A stretch of DNA of 64,000 nt from Adiantum capillus-veneris (lineage: Eukaryota; Streptophyta; Polypodiopsida; Polypodiales; Pteridaceae). Below are positions 10,760 to 21,630 of this stretch, piece by piece; position 1 is the first letter of the stretch; each line of letters starts with the position of its first letter. The notes under the pieces are model-generated. The model was given only the letters and a program-made list of their open reading frames with translations. It made no database searches and was not told the origin of the DNA. The stretch is from contig CM043944.1 of assembly GCA_014529385.2 (NCBI GenBank), positions 78,385,884-78,449,883 of the forward strand, read 5' to 3'. Position numbers and translations under genes: made by a program.

Positions 10760-12446
10760 ATGGCACCCAAAACCGGCCGTGGTCGTAAACCATCCTACCG
10801 CGTTGACCCTATCCCTGAGGAGTTAGAAAGAGATTCTGGCCCTAAGAATGAAATGGGGACTAAAACTGAGGCTCATGAGGAGCACAGTCACAGGCTGATG
10901 AGGCTAAGGAATCTCAGCACTCTAGTCAATCCAGAAGAAGAAGGGCTGAGAGGGAAGAACGCAAGGCCAGGAGTTATCGGACCACACATGGGGATGAAGG
11001 AGCCAAAGGCAGTAAAGGTAGTCTCCATAGTTCCAGTAGAAAATCCAGGGAGGAGACAAAAATTGAGACTAAAGAATAAATTGAATGGGATGCAGACACA
11101 GACCACTACAAGAAATCTTCAAGAAGGAGTCAGGTTCCTAAGGTGAGAGAGGTCGAAACGATGCTGATCGACATGATTACACCTCTTCATTGAAAATTTA
11201 TTTTCTAGTGTTCAAAGGTGGGAAGAAAGATGACCCAGATGTTCATGTCCAAGCTTTTGAATAGTATGCTAAGTTGAAAAATATTGATGAAGATGACTAG
11301 GGGGAATACTTTTCTCAAACATTAAAGGAGGCAGCAAGGAAATGGTACTACCATTAACCAACTTTCCAACTCAGATCATATAACAAACTACTCAAAGCTT
11401 TCCGACTGGAATATCCAGATAACAGAGGAGATGAGGATATCCTTTGTGAACTGGATAAGATAAAGCAAAGGAACTTATCAGTCAAAAGTTATGTTGAGAA
11501 AATCAAGGAGCTGACTAGGCAGCTGCTGCAGGAACCATCATCAGAAAAACAATTCCGGGCATGGTTTTTAAATGGTTTTTGCAGTAAGAAGCTTAGGGAA
11601 AAAGAGGTGCCTGCACCAACAAAGAAATTTAATGATCTGGTGCAGCGAGCCCTGAAGCTGGAATAGCAGGCTAAGAAGGAAAGGAGTCATAAGAAGAGGA
11701 GGTCCAGTAGTAGCAGTATTTCTACTGAGAATTATGATTCTAGTAAGACCTCCAGTAGTTCTGAAAGTAGCTTGGATAAGAAGAGCAAAGACATGGCTAA
11801 GAAGGGGTCTTGGTCTAGAAAGGTTGATGAGAGGGCGCAGCAAATTGCTGAAATCAGCTAGACCAGACAACCAGTAAGAAGAATGGAAACCTGGTGTTCA
11901 AAGTGTAAATCCAAAGATCATGTTTCTAATAAATGTCCACAATGTACTTATTGCAAAGCTTACGGCCATCTATGGAACAACTGTGGCATTCGCATTCATC
12001 ATTTCAAGAAGAGGAAAGATCTGTCTGTGGTGGCATTCACCAATGCTAAACCAGTAAGAGTGGAGACTACTAGTGTACCCCTAGAAGAGAAATCAGGTTT
12101 CATTGGTGCTGGTATGGGGCGCGGCAGGTACCAAGGGGGTACTGGCCGGGGCTGGGGTCATGGTAATTTCCATAGTCGAAGTCTAATTTGCTATACTTGT
12201 AGTAATTATGGGCATTTCGCGGCTCAGTGTCCAAAAATACCTATTATTGAGGCTACTGAGGCAAAGGCCCCAGAATTGGTCCCTGTACGAGTAGTTACAT
12301 GCAGCAAAGGAGTGGTTATTGAGGAAATCCCAGATAACCCAGCGAAACCAGTCAATCCTAAAAGTAGCAAATGGGCTCAGCAGAGAGAAATGTGGAAATC
12401 CAAGGGTAAAGAAAAGGTGGTTGATGAGTGGCAGGAGCAAAGATAA
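10760..12446 (+). pseudogene. gag of element C, broken
   Basis: Starts at ATG 10760 (MAPKTGRGRKPSYR), a basic N-terminus. After frameshifts near 11140-11220 the capsid-type core follows (FKGGKKDDPDVHVQAFE near 11215, EAARKWYYH near 11330, RNLSVKSYVEKIKELT near 11470) with several in-frame stops. The frame 11883-12446 holds two CCHC knuckles: CSKCKSKDHVSNKC-type at about 11895 and CYTCSNYGHFAAQC at about 12190, separated by a glycine/arginine-rich stretch. Gag packages the RNA; this copy cannot make it whole. Confidence 0.75.
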
Positions 12447-13472
12447 TTGGCGGCGAGAATCACAGAGGATTTAGCCAAGAAGCTTCCAGAGCAGCCAGAG
12501 AATTCTGATGCTTGGATCATTCAGAAGATACTAGCCAAGTCTTTTGAGAAAGCACAACCAGATCAGTCAAGGTCTGGAACACCTGAGACCATGTTGGCTG
12601 CAGTGATGGAAGAGTTAGGGATTGATAAGGGAGTTGAAAGCACTAGAACAAAGGAATGGTATTGTGCAGATACTATCAATTCTTCAAGTTCTGATAACAA
12701 CTCTGATCATGAGAGGGAGGAAATTCATGTCAAAATTTGTGACAAAATTTAGGAACTCACGGTGGAGTTAGAGGACATTAGAAAAACTTTGCCTGAAGCA
12801 GCGGATTTCATCAAATAGAGAAGGAAGGCTGAGGTGGAAGCCAGAACGGTTGACTTGGATGCTGTCAGAGACGATGAAGTGCCAGTGATGCAGGTAGATT
12901 ATAAAGTTAGGAAACAGTGGGAGCCACTATCTGATATTTTTCCATCAATCGAGATAGATCTCAACACAGTGTTACTAGACAAAGATCAGGTTGAGAAGAA
13001 AAAGAAGCAATTTCCATACCAGTTCACTGAGCAGAACTTTGGAGAACGGCCAGTTCAGCTAACTAGAAGGCCAGAAGAACCAGTTGATTCCAGTACACTA
13101 GTGGATTCTAAACAAATACATTCGAAAGAAGTTACTGAAAATCAGAATAGCAGCTCAAAGCTCAGGGGACCGTCTTGGGATTACGCTGAGGAGTCAACCA
13201 AGAGAAAAGACGAAGGGCCTAATTGGTTACTTCCAGATGATCAGGAAATAGAGGAATGGAATTTAAGTTTTGAGAAAAATCCTAGATTGATCAAAGTCAA
13301 CAAACATTTGAATCCTAAGATGAAAGAGAAGGCCGAACATAGCTTCCAGCAATACAAGGATGTGTTCGCATGGGAATATAGTGATCTTAAAGGAGTAGAT
13401 CCAGAGGTATGTCAACATCAAATACCATTGAAACCAGATGCCAGACCAGTAGGCTGCAGCGATACGGAATGA
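12447..13472 (+). pseudogene. Gag-pol linker of element C
   Basis: Two frames (12447-12752 and 12834-13472) lead into reverse transcriptase. The second ends with YKDVFAWEYSDLKGVDPEVC, the conserved lead-in that D also has at 22160-22215. No D-S/T-G protease motif was found by eye, so the protease seems lost or too diverged to see. Confidence 0.6.
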
Positions 13473-14360
13473 ATCCAAATTACGCTAAGAAGGTCAAGGA
13501 AGAGATTGATAATCTTCTAAAGGCTGGGTTCATTACTGAAGTAGCTAGTAGTGACTGGTTGTTCCCTATTGTGGTGGTACCCAAGAAAAATGGAAAGCTC
13601 AAAGTGTGTGTGGATTATAGGAAGCTGAACGCTCAAACCGCTCAAACAATTAAGGATCCCTTTCCATTACCATTCACGGATATGTTGCTTGATGAAATTG
13701 CAGGATATGAGATATATAGCTTTTTGGATGGTTTTAGTGGCTATAACCAATTACAGATTGCTCTTGAAAACCGGAGTAAAACCACTTTTATTACTGAGTG
13801 GAGAGAATTTATGTATCTAGTAATGCCATTTGGTCTTTGCAATGCACCAGCCACTTTTCAACGATGTATGATGGAAATATTCAGTGAATTCCTTCATCGA
13901 TTCCTTGCCATATTTATGGATGATTTCACTATATATTCAACGGAGGAGAAGCATTTACTTTTTCTTGAAATGGTTTTCCAGCATTGTCAGGAAAAGTGGA
14001 TCTATTTGAACCCATTCAAATTTGTTTTCTTAGTCTGGAAAGGATAGCTACTGCGACATTTAGTGTCTAGAAATGGTATAGAAATGGCCAATGACAAGAT
14101 CCAGTGTGTCCAACACACCAAGGTGCCTCAGAATGTATCAGAGTTAAGCTCTTTCTTGGGAGATATCAATTTTTATAGACGATTTGTGCACAAGTTTGCT
14201 TCCCAGGCATTACCTTTTTATGAACTTACAAAGAAGACCAGAAAGTTTAGTTGGACTAATGAATGGAAGGAGAGTTTTCAGAATTTAAAGAATGTTATTA
14301 TCAGGGTAAGCTAGTCCTTTGACAACCAAATTGGGATGTCATTTTTCATGTACAGATGAA
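13473..14360 (+). pseudogene. Reverse transcriptase of element C, truncated
   Basis: A frame change near 13450 leads to a long reverse transcriptase: VVVPKKNGKLKVCVDYRKLN, SFLDGFSGYNQL, VMPFGLCNAPATFQ, and catalytic FMDD at about 13911-13922. TAG at 14045-14047 interrupts the thumb, which continues to LGDINFYRRF and the start of RNase H. Sequence similarity ends near 14360. The FLDGFSGYNQL signature is shared with D. Confidence 0.85.
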
Positions 14361-14435
14361 ACCATGGATACCATGCCTACCCTAGTGATGGGCATGCCAA
14401 AAAACACGCCATAGACCTCATTCATTAGTAAAGCG

Positions 14436-15035
14436 GTGCTACATGGTGGTTCAATGCCTACAACAATACCTACAAGTGTGTATCAATCATATGCACCTAT
14501 AGGTCCTCATACTCATATAGCTCCTACCCCTCCCATTGTTTCAACAACTTATGCTCCACAACCACAACATCCAAGCTCTTATTTCATTGGGACCATACCA
14601 CCTAGCGTTAACATGTCACGTTTAGGGCCACACATATGAACTTTGGGCCACCACATGCCACAACATCGTACCCAACTTGGAACCCAAGGGTTGCATATAC
14701 GCCAAAACCAATGCCAACCCCCATTCCACATGCAGTCCCAAGAGCACATGTCCCCACTATACCTTCTCACATGCAGTCCTGAGAGCACCTATCCCCAATA
14801 TATCGAAGTGTTTGAACAAATATGTGATTTCCTAAGAGAACACAATGACCTGCATAAGAGTAATGCTTTAAGCCTGACCTTAAGTGGAAAGGCTGGGGAT
14901 TGGTATAGAGCCCTAAGGATAGAAGAGAAAACGATTTACCCTACTCGTAGGAGACTGTTCTTGAAAGAGTACATACAAGAGAGAGTACTTTGGGGTGTAG
15001 CATCTCAGCTCCAGAAAAATCCCAACGAGAGAAAT
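14436..15035 (+). pseudogene. Gag fragment of a further Ty3 element (J)
   Basis: A proline/histidine-rich N-terminal stretch (with TGA at 14637-14639) leads to a retrotransposon-gag core: EVFEQICDFLREHNDL, ALSLTLSGKAGDWYRAL, LFLKEYIQERV. It matches neither C nor D gag closely. It ends where D LTR sequence begins at 15036, so it is a truncated insert or a recombination product. Confidence 0.6.
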
Positions 15036-15436
15036 TACCATCGGGGTCAAGTTTCGGTCACCTGTATTTTTCGGCCTGTCTTCATACGCGTTTACCGCAC
15101 GGAGTGGTTATAGGTTGATTTTGCAGTTCAAGTCTTTAGGGTGTTGTTCTTACCTAGTGTATAGACTTCCCCTTGAGTTTGAGATCGATTCAATGATTCT
15201 AGATCCTGTTTCGTATAGCATTCGTTCGTAGTACGGATTTCAGTCACTTGCGTATTTTAGAACTTAGATTTGATTTCCTTAGTAGTGATTGTCATTAGAA
15301 GGCCGAGTAGGTGATTTGACACCCACCTAGTTGTTTCCATGCGCCTGCGGGTCAAGCTTCGTCCTCGTCTGACAAATTCTATTGTTGGTTGAGTTCTCGC
15401 TATTTAGCTTCCGCTAGCGGCGTAACCGCCTGAACA
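15036..15436 (+). repeat. Truncated 5' LTR of element D
   Basis: Corresponds base for base to 33161-33561; the only differences I saw are C/T near 15303 and G/T near the end. The first 549 bp of the LTR, including the TATA box, are missing, so this copy cannot drive its own transcription. It contains TCATACGCGT (15082-15091), a half-site of the element's palindrome. Confidence 0.93.
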
Positions 15437-15438
15437 TT

Positions 15439-15456
15439 TGGCGCCGCTGCCGGGGA
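15439..15456 (+). promoter_or_regulatory. Primer binding site of element D (tRNA-Asp type)
   Basis: TGGCGCCGCTGCCGGGGA begins two bases after the LTR end. It is nearly the same as the site of element C. Confidence 0.88.
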
Positions 15457-15977
15457 CGAGAGCCCTAAGTAGGTGACCTTAGACTAATCCTACGAGGTGA
15501 GTCGTATAAACTACTTTGTATACTTTAGTTAGAAAAGATCTAGGAGTGGTGGACTCCGAAGATCTCGAGAGATACTAGGAAGTGGGGTATTCCTGGGTCT
15601 TCCGTGTTGACAGTATTTTTAGTTTAGCTTAGATTTGTTTGTTGTTTTGTTGGTGTTGAGTAGTTGTTGATAGAAGAAGAATTTGCTAGTCCGTGAGTGA
15701 CATTGGATATCTTTAAAGTCACAATTACCAAACCCATTTTATGATTAGGAATAGCTTAGGTAGGACTTCATTTGATCCTGATCTAGAGCTAATAATCATT
15801 GGAGTATTTTCTTGATGTGGTTGATTGCATGTTAGATCACTAAACCGTCGAGTTAGTAGTGAAACTTGCAATAAACAAAAGTCAGAGAAATTTTCTGTGT
15901 ATCTGTGAGTTGCTGAGCACTAGAGAAAGCTTTAGGAAGGATTCTGTGCCAAAAAAACTGGAAATCTGCAACTTTAA

Positions 15978-15997
15978 ACATCATACGCGTATGATGT
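15978..15997 (+). repeat. Palindrome copy 1 (D leader)
   Basis: ACATCATACGCGTATGATGT, a perfect 20-bp inverted repeat centred on ACGCGT. Flanking bases do not extend the symmetry here. Confidence 0.95.
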
Positions 15998-16263
15998 CTA
16001 AATGACCAAACAGAGACCAAAACAGAAATTTTGACTTTACCAGAGTGTTCAAAAGGGGGGTTATACCCTAATTTCAACTTAAAACAAGAGCATTAACACT
16101 CAAAGAAACCCAAAAAGACAAGTCGGAGTCCAAGAAACGCAAAGAATAGGAAGTTTTGGATTCAGATCTTGTTTTTACATACAAACCTGACAAAAACACT
16201 TGAAACTCAATTATAAACATTGGAGAAGGCTTAAAACCAAGAATAGTCAAAATCTGGGACAAA

Positions 16264-16287
16264 AGACATCATACGCGTATAATGTCT
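16264..16287 (+). repeat. Palindrome copy 2 (D leader)
   Basis: 24-bp inverted repeat with one mismatched pair: the right half reads TATAATGTCT instead of TATGATGTCT. Confidence 0.93.
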
Positions 16288-16386
16288 TTTGGCACATCCA
16301 CTGCTTATTTTTGATATCTGACCTGACAAGATTGTTACAAGCACTGTAGGAAGCATAAATATCAAGTTTTGACCTAAATTGATGAA

Positions 16387-16414
16387 AAAGACATCATACG
16401 CGTATGATGTCTTT
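16387..16414 (+). repeat. Palindrome copy 3 (D leader)
   Basis: Perfect 28-bp inverted repeat; the core is extended by AAAG on the left and CTTT on the right. The left flank AAATTGATGAAAAAG is shared with copy 7. Confidence 0.95.
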
Positions 16415-16668
16415 GACCTAATTTTGGACATATTTTGATACTTTGCTAACACAGATCCATTGTAATAGCTGTCTAGAGGTTATATTTCAAGTTTCATCCC
16501 ATTTGGATCACAATTGACCCAAAAAACAAGTCAAAAGCGGAAAATTGCCAAGAAAAGCCTAAATTAGCCATAACTTGCTCAAACAGAGTTCAAATTGAAT
16601 TTTGTGAGTGGAAAGAGCATAAGGGGGCTACTGAGAGTGAGCATAACCAAAATAGTCTAAATCTGTGA

Positions 16669-16700
16669 AAAAAGACATCATACGCGTATAATGTCTTTTT
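16669..16700 (+). repeat. Palindrome copy 4 (D leader)
   Basis: 32-bp inverted repeat with one mismatched pair, carrying the same right-half variant as copy 2. Confidence 0.93.
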
Positions 16701-16861
16701 CAGCATAACTGCAACAAAATTCTCACTTGATGAAACAGAAGTTGTCCAACTGACAAGATTAAACAATTGACCAAGTATCAATCAGTTTGGATCAATTCTG
16801 ACCACAAAAACTTGGGGAAAACAAATTGCTGAGACGGAAAAGTTAAAGTCCTTTAGGGGAA

Positions 16862-18988
16862 TTGATGAATTTGAGATCGGGCAGGAACCTCCAGAATAAC
16901 CAACCAAAACAAGGGGAACCAGCAAGTGTCATATCAACCGAGGGAAGTGTAAACCAAAGTTGGGTGCAACCATTAGAGCCGATCTTTGAAGGAAGTGTTT
17001 CTGATACTTCTTCGGAGAGATCTTACGAGATTTTCACCGAACACTTGGAACACTTCAACCTGAACAACATAGAAAATATGGCAGCAGGATCATCAAACCC
17101 TTCCGCCACAATGAAGCTATTGTTCATAAAATACCAGTACGACAATGAGCAAGGTGCCAAGATCTACAAAGATGGAATGGACCGCTATTGTGTAAAGATA
17201 GAAGAGAGACCTAGTGAGTTCAAGGACTTAGTGCCTGTGAGCTATAGCGGAGATAGATATCTAGATGACGAGGGTACCATGTACTTGGTAGTCCTAAACC
17301 CTAACATTGTGGACAAGTGGGGATTGATGGGCACCAAGGCCAAAGTAGATGAAGAACTTGAGGAGAAAGCACCAATAATGAACTTCCCTGATGCGAGGTT
17401 AAGAAGAGAGAATGAAACTACAAGGATCAACACTGATAACATCTATGTGGGGCTATACAAATATAATAATGGGGAGCAGGATCTCTATTATAGATGTGAA
17501 GAACCCTACACGGGAGAGTTGACAGACCGAAAAAGACTTTATGTCTTTACCTACACAGAGGGATCGGAAGTGAAAATTGCCGCTTACGACAAGTATGGGA
17601 GGCAATACTCAACAATGGGCAAGAAAGAATTAGAAGGATATACATACTTTGGGGGACCACTACATCAGCATTATGTTACTTCTAGCTCACAAAGACCAGC
17701 ACCAACAAATGGAGGGCAAAACCCAATGACGACAGGAGGACAAAGAACTCAGGCTGCTGACTCTTTTAGTCAACCTTAGTACTCGAAGCCCGGACCAATG
17801 GGATCATTACATTCCAGAGAGTCAATGGATACGAATCGAGGTAGTGCAGTTCCAATCCACACATATACCACTCCAGGTCCAAGGTTCGAAGCGGAACCAT
17901 CACATTTACCTCCTAGTAGTAGATTCAGGGCAGGGGAACCGACAAGGGTAACCCATGAAGTCCATGATGCTAGAGAAAGCTTTAGCCGGGACATAGGAGC
18001 AATGAGATTGGTAGCAGACCATAGACGTATGAGACCATCTCAAGTAGCGAAGTGTATGCCAAAGAAGTATGGTGGTTCAGGAGATCCGTATGCACATGTG
18101 TCACTCTTTAAGCAAGTCTTAAGAGCTGAGCAGATAACAGATTTCCATACACAATACGAGGGATTTGGTCTTACTCTAGAAGGTACGGCATTGACATGGT
18201 TTCAACCACTGAACATAGGGGGATTCCATGACATTGACCATTTGCTAAGAGAGTTTGCTGAGGAATTCTCAAAACGAGGGATTAAGCACAATACGGTCTC
18301 ACAAATATATGCTTTTAAACAGAGAGAACACGAAAAAGTGAAGGAAGCTTCACTTCGCTTCAAACAATACATTGAGAGATGTCCAGTACGTGAACGACCA
18401 CAAGATGACAGACTATCTGTTCTCTTTATTGAGGGACTGAGAAACGACACTCTCAAGAAGGACTTGCACTTGAAAGCTTGTACAAGTTTCGAGCAAGTAA
18501 CGAGAGAGGCATTGTACTTAGTGGATAACTGTACGGTTTATGGAGAGGTGTCAGCGGATACAGATTTTGCATCCAGTAGCTCCTCCTCCGTAGCGAGCGA
18601 GACTACCACTAAAAAGAATGTTCAAACAACAACCATGCCAAATGTAGAGCAAATGATAGAAGATGCTCTAAAAAGGATGGCACCATACCAAAAACCATTG
18701 CCAAAAACACTGAAATGGTGTGCTATTGAACAAAAATGGACAAACCATCCAACAGAGGAGTGCTATTACAACAAAGGGTATGTAAGGGAGCGTCAGTATG
18801 AACCTCCTGCTCAATTAGCACCACCTCAAGTACATCCAGTACCTCGATACCCAACGGGAAATGTACCAGGACCTATGGGGATAGAAAGACCGCAACCGGT
18901 ATTGGGACAACAACCACCTTTACCAGGAGCAAGACCAGTAGGCATTAGATATGCACCAACCTTAGAGAATCAGGAAGAACAAGCCTAG
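16862..18988 (+). CDS. gag of element D with extra N-terminal domain, one internal TAG
   Basis: One frame from ATG 16862 to TAG 18986-18988, interrupted only by TAG at 17777-17779. The first 305 residues begin with MMNLRSGRNL, then a region with many beta-prone blocks (LLFIKYQYDNEQGAKIY, TMYLVVLNPNIVDKWG, RLYVFTYTEGSEVKIAAYDK) that I do not recognise. After the stop comes a retrotransposon-gag core at about 18050-18540 (PKKYGGSGDPYAHVSLFKQV, LEGTALTWFQPL, EGLRNDTLKKDL), then a WCAIEQKWTNHPTEEC block near 18717 and a proline-rich tail. Gag builds the RNA-packaging particle. The next frame overlaps by about 40 nt in the -1 frame. Confidence 0.85.
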
Positions 18989-21630
18989 TGCCTGTTCAAG
19001 CCTATTATGAAGAATCTGGTGCACACATGTCTCCAACTGTGTATTACCCACCAGAAGAACCCAAACAACCAGAACCATGGGGCATGATTGGGAATGTTGG
19101 AATACCAACAATTACAAGTGCTTCTGATGAAGAGAGATACAATTTGGACGCAAGAACATTGATGTTCATAGCTCATGGAGGGTTAACAGGACAAAGACCA
19201 TCCTATCCACAAAGGACGAATCAAATGGGACCAAGACCAGCACTAGGACCCTGTTACAAGTGTGGAGGTGACCATCTGATGAATGTTTGCCCACATACGG
19301 AAATCATTAGAATTAACGCTTATTGCACTGAGTGTGGGGTTACTCACTTCATTGAGGATTGTTCAAAGAATCCAAACAAAGTGCAAAAGACGACATTGAA
19401 TATGCTAGAAACTATTCCTACCAGCAGTGGGTCTGAAAATGAAACTCTGATACCAACGCAAGTTGTTACTAGAGCTCAAGCTAAGAAAACCACTAGAGAA
19501 CCTGAGAATGGAAAGTTAGCGACTGAAATGGTTAGTCCAGGACCGCGGAGTCAGAAAAACACATGGAAAGCTAGAAAAGCACGCATGAAGTTGAGAAAAG
19601 AACGTGAAGACGCTATTCTAGCTGAGGAACTAAAGCGAACTAAAGATAGATTAGAAAAACTTGAGAGTCAAAACGGGAAACGAGAGATGAGCCCGGAAAG
19701 AACGAAACAAAAGAGTATCAAAGAAACAACGAGCTTAAGCTCAGGGGGATCAGTGCTAGTCGACAAAGTACACGAACCATTGGACGCACTGATGAGAGCT
19801 TACGAAGCTAGGTTAAAGAACAACCAAACACAAGAACAGAGGTGGATGACATACCCAAACGCGGAATTGGAAAAGCAGAGACTTGAAATGTGCCAGAGAA
19901 TGATCGAGACTGCACAAGCCTTATTAGAACCACCAAAAGAAACAATGAATTGTGGAAAGGAAAACCCAATTCAGCAAGAGACTATCGTTTCACGGGTAGC
20001 TGAAAAGACTCCCAGTGCACAAAAGCCTGAAAATACACACAAGGATGACCGCATAGTGTTGAACACAACCGATCAGGAGATAGAGAGTTTTCATCCAGTC
20101 ATACAGAGGTATTACGGAAGAGATGAGGATTACAATGAATTTTGGAAACAAGTGAGAGAGGCAAACTTTGCAAACGAGCTAAGTTGCCAAGCTAATCAGA
20201 CAAATTGGGAAAAGGACATCAGGAATCCTCCCATAGTGGAATTTGAGGCAGGATCTCAAGTGGACTTGGATCTGCAATCTTACTGGGGAGATGGGGGCTC
20301 TGTTAGAACAATGGAGAGCAAACCTCACTCACTGAATACCTTACCTTCATACTTAGGAGAGTATGAAGCAAAATCCGAGACTAGAGCACTTCCCTCACGA
20401 AGAATCTCATCAGAAAAAGTCATGGACTCGCAAGGATTGATAGAGATCTTGTCAACACCAGTGACATGCACTATCACTCTAGCTGAGCTTTTGAGGCTAA
20501 GACCACATATGTGGACCACTGTAGGAAAATGCTTGGAGAAATTCGGGATGAAAGACCCAACATCGAGACTGAAAGAGGGTATACAAGAGCTGAGTAAACC
20601 ACAAAAGAACGCTAAGCCTGTACCCTTAAACAAGGTCGGAGAGTATTGCAAAGGTGAAGAGGGGAATACAACCTTACCAGTTGAATTCCAAGGAGTAAAC
20701 ACGATAGCAATACTAGACAGCGGAGCTGGGGTAGCCATTGCTACAAAAGAAATCTGGAAAAAATGGGGAAAACCAGCAATAAGGAAGACTAGGTTGAAAC
20801 TCCAATTAGCAGATGGACACATGGAGAAACCTATGGGGTTATTAGAGAAAGTTGTAGTGACTTCTTGCGGCATTGAATACGAACATACTTTTGCTATTGT
20901 CAATTTTGGCAAGGAGAATAACTATGATATCATACTGGGAAGACCATTCATGAGACAGTTGAAAATGGTCCAGGATTGGGGCTACGATCACATATACCTG
21001 AGAAATATGGAAACCACTACACGTGTGAACCTGAAAGACCATAGCTACAAAGATGTGAACCGAACACCGGTGGAGGAGTTTGATTCAGCTACTTTGGCGG
21101 GATCCGAATTTCCAGCTTGGTTAGGTAAGCCCAAGGAGTTATGGATGTGTGGAGCCTCGAAATGTGGAAGTCTGAAACGAGAAGAATGTGTTTTAGAAAG
21201 GGCTATCGAAGACGAAACTTATATAGGAGAACCCTTTCCAGAGGACACGCTTGAACCATTAGAATGGACACACATTCTAGCAACCCTAGATGTTTGTGCA
21301 ATTCCGGATGGTCCCACAACGAAATTTTGCGACAAGGACGGGTACGACGTGGTTCCGTACTTCATGTTGAGAAATGTACTCGAAAAAGAAACTGAAAAGA
21401 ACGATACACTGGAAAAGGAAGATGAAGAGGAGGTATTTCACGACATTCTCGATCATCCTGAGTGGGGAAATGAAGCAGACAACGAGTCAACGGACAATTC
21501 AAGCGGAAACGAAGAAACTATAACGGATGTCGATTTTATGATTTTCCGAACCAAACTAAACAACGCCAGAAACGCTATAGAGCAAAGAGAAAAACAAAGG
21601 GGGTTAGAACCAATCCGATGCCTAGAATAA
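18949..21630 (+). CDS. Nucleocapsid knuckles and first protease of element D
   Basis: Open for about 890 codons; with no convincing ATG near its start it probably depends on the gag frame. Counting residues from 18988: two CX2CX3HX4C knuckles at 89-101 (CYKCGGDHLMNVC) and 113-125 (CTECGVTHFIEDC); a charged coiled-coil-like region at about 190-235; retropepsin with ILDSGAGVAIA (DSG at 577-579, nt 20716-20724) and IILGRPFMR near 648, all catalytic features kept; then an acidic C-terminus. The knuckles have three, not four, residues before His. The pol frame overlaps its end by 157 nt (21474-21630) in the -1 frame. Confidence 0.88.
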   Translation: MCTNLRESGRTSLVPVQAYYEESGAHMSPTVYYPPEEPKQPEPWGMIGNVGIPTITSASDEERYNLDARTLMFIAHGGLTGQRPSYPQRTNQMGPRPALGPCYKCGGDHLMNVCPHTEIIRINAYCTECGVTHFIEDCSKNPNKVQKTTLNMLETIPTSSGSENETLIPTQVVTRAQAKKTTREPENGKLATEMVSPGPRSQKNTWKARKARMKLRKEREDAILAEELKRTKDRLEKLESQNGKREMSPERTKQKSIKETTSLSSGGSVLVDKVHEPLDALMRAYEARLKNNQTQEQRWMTYPNAELEKQRLEMCQRMIETAQALLEPPKETMNCGKENPIQQETIVSRVAEKTPSAQKPENTHKDDRIVLNTTDQEIESFHPVIQRYYGRDEDYNEFWKQVREANFANELSCQANQTNWEKDIRNPPIVEFEAGSQVDLDLQSYWGDGGSVRTMESKPHSLNTLPSYLGEYEAKSETRALPSRRISSEKVMDSQGLIEILSTPVTCTITLAELLRLRPHMWTTVGKCLEKFGMKDPTSRLKEGIQELSKPQKNAKPVPLNKVGEYCKGEEGNTTLPVEFQGVNTIAILDSGAGVAIATKEIWKKWGKPAIRKTRLKLQLADGHMEKPMGLLEKVVVTSCGIEYEHTFAIVNFGKENNYDIILGRPFMRQLKMVQDWGYDHIYLRNMETTTRVNLKDHSYKDVNRTPVEEFDSATLAGSEFPAWLGKPKELWMCGASKCGSLKREECVLERAIEDETYIGEPFPEDTLEPLEWTHILATLDVCAIPDGPTTKFCDKDGYDVVPYFMLRNVLEKETEKNDTLEKEDEEEVFHDILDHPEWGNEADNESTDNSSGNEETITDVDFMIFRTKLNNARNAIEQREKQRGLEPIRCLE

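Larger units (their letters stand above)
7850..14360 (+). mobile_element. Element C: truncated Tat/Athila-like Ty3 retrotransposon
   Basis: The plus-strand order is LTR end, tRNA-Asp-type primer site, long leader, gag with two zinc knuckles, and reverse transcriptase with the FLDGFSGYNQL motif typical of plant Tat/Athila/Ogre elements. It breaks off at the start of RNase H (PNWDVIFHVQ, about 14325-14360), where unrelated gag sequence (J) follows. No protease triad was seen between gag and reverse transcriptase. Many stops. The LTR start is approximate. Confidence 0.8.
15457..16861 (+). other. Leader of element D with four palindromes
   Basis: 1.4 kb with no convincing frame. From about 15880 it consists of diverged repeating units rich in AAAAC and CAAATT words, each marked by the MluI-centred palindrome. 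Palindrome centres are at 15987, 16275, 16400 and 16684. Retroviral-type leaders hold dimerisation and packaging signals; whether these do is unknown. Confidence 0.85.

Noticed and set aside
18949-18988. Canonical -1 slippery heptamer at the gag/pro overlap of D
   Set aside because: No X-XXY-YYZ heptamer in the zero frame of the overlap; the frame relation is kept as a finding without a mechanism.
20325-20912. 195-codon minus-strand frame opposite the D protease
   Set aside because: It is the complement of well-supported plus-strand protease sequence and has no family signal.
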